Shown: positions 60,784-64,000 of the stretch, piece by piece
Position numbering within the stretch: position 1 is the first letter of the stretch
How the letters are laid out: each line of letters starts with the position of its first letter
NCBI RefSeq assembly: GCF_024213195.1
Contig: NZ_JANAVF010000013.1
Coordinates: 124,001 to 188,000, forward strand
DNA length: 64,000 bases
Direction: 5' to 3'
Source: Streptomyces sp. TBY4
GTDB lineage: Bacteria; Actinomycetota; Actinomycetes; Streptomycetales; Streptomycetaceae
Notes under the pieces: generated by a model
The model's input: only the letters and a program-made list of their open reading frames with translations
What the model was told of the DNA's origin: nothing
Database searches by the model: none
Program-made: the position numbers and the translations under genes

Positions 60784-61025
60784 GTTCCGCCCGCGCAGCG
60801 GCAGCGGTCGCAGCGGGCACCCCGCGCGGCGCAGCCGGGGCCGCGCAGGGCCCCGTACGGCACCCCGCAGGGGACCCGCATGGGTGCCCGCGCCCCCGAC
60901 ACTGACAAAGCGGCGCGCCGCGCCACGCGCGTACTCCACCCCGGACAAACGCCGAAACCCCGGCGGAGTCCTACGGTGGAGGGGACAAGGACCCACCGCA
61001 CACACTCCGAAGGGCCGGGATCAGC

Positions 61026-62471
61026 ATGACTTCCACCCACGCCTTCTGGCTCGCCGGCCGCCAGGCCACGGGCGACGACAGCTTCGACGTCCACTCCCCG
61101 TGGGACGGCCGCACCGTCGGTACCGTGAGCATCCCGACCGACGCCCAGGTCGAAGAGGCCGTGGCCGCCGCGTACGCCGTGACCGCGGAGTTCTCCGCCA
61201 CCCCGGCCCACGTACGCGCCGAGGCCCTGGCCCACGTCGCCCGCCGGCTCGCCGAGCGCACCGAGGAGATCGCGCTGCTGATCTCCGCCGAGAACGGCAA
61301 GCCGATCAAGTGGGCCCGCGGTGAGGTCGGCCGTGCGGTGTCCGTGTTCCGCTTCGCCTCCGAAGAGGCCCGCCGCTTCAACGGCGGAGAGGCCCAGCGC
61401 CTGGACACCGACGCCGGCGGCGTCGGCCGCCTGGCCCTGACCCGCCGCTTCGTCAAGGGTCCGGTCCTGGGCATCGCGCCCTTCAACTTCCCGCTGAACC
61501 TGTGCGCCCACAAGGTGGCCCCCGCCATCGCCGTCGGCGCGCCGATCATCCTGAAGCCGGCCCCGGCCACCCCGCTCTCGGGTCTGCTCCTCGGCGAGCT
61601 GCTCGCCGAGACGGACCTGCCGGCCGGTTCCTGGTCCGTGCTCCCCGTCGCCAACGACAAGATGCCGGAGCTGGTCAAGGACGAGCGCCTGCCCGTCATC
61701 TCCTTCACCGGTTCGGACAAGGTCGGCTACGCGATCCAGCAGGCCGTGCCCCACAAGCACTGCACCCTGGAGCTCGGCGGCAACGCCGCGGCCGTGGTCC
61801 TGGAGGACTGGTCCTCCGAGGCCGACCTCGACTGGGCCGCGAACCGCATCGCGACCTTCTCGAACTACCAGGCCGGCCAGTCCTGCATCGGCGTCCAGCG
61901 CGTGATCGCCGACGCCGCCGTCTACGACCGCCTGGTCGAGAAGGTCGTCGCCAAGGTGCAGGCGCAGGTCACCGGTGACCCGAACGACTCCGCCACCGAC
62001 GTCGGCCCCCTCGTCTCCGAGGACGCCGCCAAGCGGGTCGAGTCCTGGGTCGACGAGGCTGTGGCCGCCGGAGCCAAGCTGCTCACGGGCGGCAAGCGCG
62101 AGGGTGCCTCGTACGAGCCCACCGTCGTCGCGGAGGTGCCCGAGGGCGTCACCCTCGCCACCGAGGAGGTCTTCGGACCGGTCCTCACCCTGCGCCGGGT
62201 CGAGAACACCGACGAGGCCTTCGCCGCCGTCAACGACTCGAAGTTCGGTCTGCAGGCCGGCGTCTTCACGCGGAACATCCAGACCGCGTTCCGTGCCCAC
62301 CGCGAGCTGGAGGTCGGCGGCGTGATCGTCGGCGACGTCCCGTCCTACCGCGCCGACCAGATGCCGTACGGCGGCGTCAAGCAGTCCGGTGTGGGCCGCG
62401 AGGGCGTGCGCTACGCGATGGACGACTACACCTACGAGCGGGTCCTGGTCCTCAGCGGCCTCGACATCTGA
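61026..62471 (+). CDS. Aldehyde dehydrogenase, possible succinate-semialdehyde dehydrogenase
   Basis: The 481-residue aldehyde dehydrogenase has FNFPLNLCAHKVAPAIAVGAP, SFTGSDKVGYAIQ, the general base in LELGGNAAAVV and the catalytic Cys in AGQSCIGVQR. It is more distant from the two aminobutyraldehyde dehydrogenases and nearer the glyceraldehyde-3-phosphate/phosphonoacetaldehyde-like branch. Its place next to pucR and gabT suggests oxidation of succinate semialdehyde or another catabolic aldehyde; gabD is not certain. Confidence 0.85.
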   Translation: MTSTHAFWLAGRQATGDDSFDVHSPWDGRTVGTVSIPTDAQVEEAVAAAYAVTAEFSATPAHVRAEALAHVARRLAERTEEIALLISAENGKPIKWARGEVGRAVSVFRFASEEARRFNGGEAQRLDTDAGGVGRLALTRRFVKGPVLGIAPFNFPLNLCAHKVAPAIAVGAPIILKPAPATPLSGLLLGELLAETDLPAGSWSVLPVANDKMPELVKDERLPVISFTGSDKVGYAIQQAVPHKHCTLELGGNAAAVVLEDWSSEADLDWAANRIATFSNYQAGQSCIGVQRVIADAAVYDRLVEKVVAKVQAQVTGDPNDSATDVGPLVSEDAAKRVESWVDEAVAAGAKLLTGGKREGASYEPTVVAEVPEGVTLATEEVFGPVLTLRRVENTDEAFAAVNDSKFGLQAGVFTRNIQTAFRAHRELEVGGVIVGDVPSYRADQMPYGGVKQSGVGREGVRYAMDDYTYERVLVLSGLDI

Positions 62472-62753
62472 GTCTCGGACCGAACTCGTACGGCCCACCA
62501 AGCCGACGGCCGGAGCCTACTGTGCGGGGGCTCCGGCCGTCCCCCTTTTCCGGGCCGGCCCGCGACCACTGCCGGGCCGGCCCGTGATCTCTTCCGGACC
62601 GGCCCGTGATCTCTTCCGGGCGCGGTCCGGCACCCGGTCGCGGCCACCCCGGAGCCGGAGGCCGCGGCCGCCGTGTGGCAGGCTCGTGAGGCCCAGTTCC
62701 GCGGCCCGGCGACGCCGGGCGGGACGACCCCCGGCCGGAGAATCGAGTCGCAC

Positions 62754-63485
62754 GTGTCCTACCTGGTCCGCCACCGTCCCGTGGCCGCCCCCGCGCTGCG
62801 CCTCGTGTGCTTCCCCCACGCCGGAGGCGGCGCGGCCTTCTTCCGCGACTGGCCCCGCCACCTGGACCCCTCGGTCGAGGTCGTGTCCGTGCGGTACCCG
62901 GGGCGCGAGACCCGCCACGCCGAGCCCCTGATCCCGACCATGGACGAGCTGTCCCCGCAGATCACCGCGGAACTGTTGGCCGAAGCACCCGTGCCCACGG
63001 TGCTCCTCGGCCACAGCATGGGCGCGGCCGTGGCGTACGAGAGCCTGCTGCGCCTCGAAGCCGCCGGCGCGGACCACTTCACGCGCCTGTGCGTCTCGGG
63101 CCGCGGCCCCACCCCGCCCGCGGCCGTCGCCGGGATACGGACCCGGACGGACGAGGAGGTGATCGCGGCCGTCACGGCGCTGGGCGGGCCCCACGTGCAG
63201 ATCTGGGAGGACCCGGACCTGCGCGGCCTGTTCCTGCCGATCGTGCGCAACGACTTCCTGCTGATCGACAACTACCGCCGCCGCCGGGACGCCCCGCTGC
63301 TGCGCGCCGAGGTCACGGCCTTCACCGGGGACCGCGATCCCCGCGTCACCCCCCGGGACGTAGAGGGATGGGCCGCGGTCACCACGGGCGCCTTCGCGGC
63401 CCACGTATTCGAGGGCGGCCACTTCTACCTCGTCCCGCACGCGGAGCGGGTCGCCCGGCTGGCCGTGGCCCGGCACGGCGCCTGA
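62754..63485 (+). CDS. Type II thioesterase (alpha/beta hydrolase)
   Basis: The 243-residue enzyme has PHAGGGAAFFRDW (oxyanion region), the nucleophile elbow GHSMGAAVAYE, the Asp region TAFTGDRDPRVTP and the catalytic His in GGHFYLVP. These are the marks of the TEII/GrsT family that hydrolyses stalled acyl chains from carrier proteins of PKS or NRPS. No such synthase occurs in the window, so it may serve one in trans. GTG 62754 is chosen. Confidence 0.88.
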   Translation: MSYLVRHRPVAAPALRLVCFPHAGGGAAFFRDWPRHLDPSVEVVSVRYPGRETRHAEPLIPTMDELSPQITAELLAEAPVPTVLLGHSMGAAVAYESLLRLEAAGADHFTRLCVSGRGPTPPAAVAGIRTRTDEEVIAAVTALGGPHVQIWEDPDLRGLFLPIVRNDFLLIDNYRRRRDAPLLRAEVTAFTGDRDPRVTPRDVEGWAAVTTGAFAAHVFEGGHFYLVPHAERVARLAVARHGA

Positions 63486-63595
63486 CGGCGGATCCCCCTT
63501 TTACCGCCGCTTCCGCGCCGCCCGAAACGGGTACGACTAACCGGTAGCACCCACCGGTAAGCACCCCCTCTCTCGGCGGCGAGGTGAGCCCGCTC

Positions 63596-64000
63596 ATGTC
63601 CGCAACACAGCCCGCACAGCCCGTTCCGCCCGCACAGCCCGCACAGCCCAAGGTGACCGAGCGCGAGGCACGGCAGGTCGCGGAAGCGGCCCGGGAACAG
63701 AACTGGCAGCGGCCGAGCTTCGCCAAGGAGCTGTTCCTCGGGCGGTTCCGGCTGGACCTGATCCACCCCCACCCGCTCCCCGCCGAGGAGGACGTCCGGC
63801 GCGGCGAGGCCTTCCTGGCCCGGCTGCGGGAGTTCTGCGAGACGTCCATCGACGGGGCGCGCATCGAGCGCGAGGCGAAGATCCCCGACGAGACCGTGCG
63901 CGGGCTCAAGGAGCTCGGCGCGCTCGGCATGAAGATCGACCCGAAGTACGGGGGCCTCGGCCTCACCCAGGTGTACTACAACAAGGCGCTCGCCCTCGTC
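63596..64000 (+). CDS. Acyl-CoA dehydrogenase, N-terminal part (runs off the window)
   Basis: ATG 63596 follows GAGGTGA. The frame is open for 135 codons to the edge, with a Pro/Ala/Gln tail (AQPVPPAQPAQPK) and then KELFLGRFRLDLIHPHP and ERLREF-like helices. IDGARIEREAKIPDETVRGLKELGALGMKIDPKYGGLGLTQVYYN is the acyl-CoA dehydrogenase N-terminal domain pattern. It oxidises acyl-CoA with FAD. The remainder, including the catalytic Glu, lies outside. Confidence 0.8.
   Translation, partial: MSATQPAQPVPPAQPAQPKVTEREARQVAEAAREQNWQRPSFAKELFLGRFRLDLIHPHPLPAEEDVRRGEAFLARLREFCETSIDGARIEREAKIPDETVRGLKELGALGMKIDPKYGGLGLTQVYYNKALALV

Overview
The window is chromosomal DNA of a Streptomyces species. Evidence: very high G+C with strong third-position G/C bias, GTG starts, GTGA/TGATG gene overlaps, the sporulation sigma factor WhiG, four clustered type I signal peptidases (sipWXYZ), a chitinase with a DasR-type promoter element, and gene order that I recognise as the conserved Streptomyces core. 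No rRNA, canonical tRNA, CRISPR array, insertion sequence or phage module was seen.

Layout. (1) 0-20 kb is a housekeeping core: a divergent gene start, a second-type prolyl-tRNA synthetase, a SprT-like zinc protein, then rpsP-khpA-rimM-trmD-rplS, sipW-sipX-sipY, sipZ-nudix, a DUF2469 protein, yraN-comM-dprA, whiG, a TetR regulator, an M23 peptidase (reverse), and rpsB-tsf-pyrH-frr-cdsA. (2) 20-25.5 kb holds rlmN and a TPP riboswitch in front of a thiamine ABC importer (thiB-thiP-thiQ). (3) 25.5-29.6 kb, all reverse: a DMT-type transporter, a LOG-family protein and a two-gene ABC exporter-like unit. (4) 29.7-34.5 kb is a polyamine/GABA module: aminotransferase, Lrp regulator, aminobutyraldehyde dehydrogenase and an orphan polyamine-binding lipoprotein. 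(5) 34.5-41 kb is mixed: a membrane protein behind twin palindromes, a serine hydrolase, a GDPD-histidine kinase-response regulator operon, a deaminase that is probably for aminodeoxyfutalosine (menaquinone pathway), and a DUF4190 protein. (6) 41-43.8 kb is the most unusual stretch: a Ro60-like TROVE/vWA protein preceded on the same strand by three tandem Y-RNA-like elements, two of which contain an inside-out tRNA domain, next to a NADAR-domain protein. (7) 43.9-51.1 kb is a six-gene polyamine uptake and oxidation operon (aldehyde dehydrogenase, potDABC-like transporter, FAD amine oxidoreductase). (8) 51-64 kb: a small unknown gene, a GH18 chitinase, a PAP2 phosphatase, GABA aminotransferase, a VirD4/TraG-like ATPase without a conjugation partner, a PucR regulator, a large palindromic repeat, an aldehyde dehydrogenase, a type II thioesterase and the start of an acyl-CoA dehydrogenase.

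How the parts fit. Polyamines imported by the potABCD-like system can be oxidised or transaminated to aminobutyraldehyde, converted to GABA by the aldehyde dehydrogenases at 31.8 and 43.9 kb, and passed through GABA aminotransferase (54.7 kb) and the aldehyde dehydrogenase at 61.0 kb towards succinate. The Lrp and PucR proteins are the obvious regulator candidates. The Ro/Y-RNA/NADAR group is embedded in this region but looks functionally separate, probably RNA quality control or stress. Starts were chosen by reading frame, ribosome-binding sites and overlaps; functions come from recognised motifs, not from database searches.
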